From an uncultured Saprospiraceae bacterium (GTDB taxonomy: Bacteria > Bacteroidota > Bacteroidia > Chitinophagales > Saprospiraceae), in the NCBI GenBank assembly GCA_937959375.1, contig CALGLS010000330.1, positions 1 through 6,714 of the forward strand: a DNA stretch of 6,714 nucleotides, read 5' to 3'. Every line of letters begins with the position of its first letter. Positions within the stretch are counted from its first letter, which is position 1. The notes beneath the pieces are model-generated. The model saw only the letters and a list, made by a program, of their open reading frames with translations, searched no databases and was not told the origin of the DNA. The position numbers were made by a program, and so were the translations under genes. Below, piece by piece: positions 6,190 through 6,714 of the stretch.

Positions 6190-6687
6190 ATGATTCAAAT
6201 ATTCGGAACAGGAGGAACCTTCGATAAGGATTACAATTTTATTACGGGAGAACTTTATTTCAAAGATACACATCTAGCGAAAATGTTTGAGCGCGGTCGA
6301 TCTACACTCGACATCGACGTGAAAACACTGATGATGCTCGATAGTCTAGAAATGACAGATGCAGACCGTCAAATCATCATCCACAATTGTCGTAAAGCAA
6401 GTTCCGACCAAATAATCATCACCCACGGTACCGATACTATGGTACAAACAGCCACCGCTATTGCTCACGCAAAAATTGAAGGCAAAACGATTATATTAAC
6501 TGGAGCGATGGTGCCCTATGCTTTTGGTACATCTTCTGACGGTTTTTTTAATTTAGGCTCTGCCTTGGCTTTCGCCCAAACCCTTGAAGCAGGGGTCTAC
6601 GTTGTTATGAACGGTCGTTCTTTCAATTGGGATAACGTAAGAAAAAATCGAAGAACTGGATATTTTGAGGACTTGAGTGAGGAGTAG
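6190..6687 (+). CDS. Short asparaginase N-terminal-domain protein
   Basis: This complete 165-aa protein matches only the N-terminal half of L-asparaginases, which are usually about 320-350 aa. IFGTGGTFDK (4-13) holds the first catalytic Thr (Thr10). ITHGTDTM (77-84) holds the second Thr and its Asp (Thr81, Asp82). LTGAMVPY (103-110) and SSDGFFNLGSALAFA (115-129) are conserved family segments, and VRKNRRTGYF (150-159) aligns with the Lys-containing KTN region. The ATG at 6190 starts directly at the conserved first strand. There is no signal peptide, so it should be cytoplasmic. The C-terminal domain is absent, but the ending looks clean, and free-standing asparaginase-domain proteins of this size exist in Bacteroidota and Proteobacteria. 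Whether it hydrolyses asparagine is unproven, as the normal active site forms between subunits and uses both domains. It follows a terminator, so it likely has its own promoter. Confidence 0.9.
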   Translation: MIQIFGTGGTFDKDYNFITGELYFKDTHLAKMFERGRSTLDIDVKTLMMLDSLEMTDADRQIIIHNCRKASSDQIIITHGTDTMVQTATAIAHAKIEGKTIILTGAMVPYAFGTSSDGFFNLGSALAFAQTLEAGVYVVMNGRSFNWDNVRKNRRTGYFEDLSEE

Positions 6688-6714
6688 GGAAGTGGGAAGT
6701 GGGAAGTGGGAAGT
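6684..6714 (+). repeat. Heptanucleotide tandem repeat at the end of the last gene
   Basis: gtaggga is followed by three exact copies of agtggga and then agt at the window edge, an exact period of seven. The array overlaps the stop codon of the asparaginase-domain gene and continues beyond the window. The start of the array (gaggagtaggga) resembles the sequence at the dinB end (gaggagtccga), and both arrays have units ending in GA(A). Confidence 0.8.

Noticed and set aside
6190..6687. Asparaginase pseudogene truncated by the heptamer repeat
   Set aside because: The catalytic motifs are intact, the stop follows a plausible end, and proteins of this length exist as a family; truncation remains only a minor alternative.

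Overview
The window looks like a chromosomal stretch from a low-GC member of the Bacteroidota, probably Flavobacteriia or a Crocinitomicaceae/Cryomorphaceae relative. This is inferred from protein style: a long M16-family lipoprotein with a C-terminal LolA-like tail, a Pol IV ending after its clamp motif in a K[AV]VMRGS-type tail, weak Shine-Dalgarno sequences, and intergenic 'CATCCTGAGCG / CGCTCAGGATG' repeats. No tRNA, rRNA, CRISPR array or transposase was found.

Layout. Positions 1-884 (minus) hold the N-terminal 294 codons of an uncharacterised coiled-coil protein that runs off the left edge. Positions 885-2519 are mostly non-coding. They contain two divergent copies (about 1122-1490 and 1885-2235) of a composite repeat, each bounded by a short terminal inverted repeat, and between them one small complete gene, a 105-aa GIY-YIG nuclease (1530-1847, minus). 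A further stray repeat module (2258-2290), a 23-bp inverted repeat (2328-2350) and a 12-bp palindrome (2492-2503) precede dinB (2520-3662, plus), a complete DNA polymerase IV. A heptanucleotide tandem repeat merging into a 12-bp hairpin separates dinB from a 719-aa M16-family lipoprotein (3799-5958, plus), whose zinc-binding HxxEH motif is replaced by ELAGE. Two hairpins follow, one a convincing terminator. The last gene (6190-6687, plus) is a 165-aa asparaginase N-terminal-domain protein, and the window ends in another heptanucleotide tandem repeat.

The genes do not form an obvious operon or pathway: lesion-bypass DNA synthesis, an envelope lipoprotein and an amidohydrolase-like protein are separated by hairpins or repeats. 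The most unusual feature is the GIY-YIG gene bracketed by two same-orientation copies of the composite repeat. This resembles a nuclease-plus-repeat pairing (loosely analogous to RAYT/REP) rather than a classical insertion sequence. That functional link is inference.
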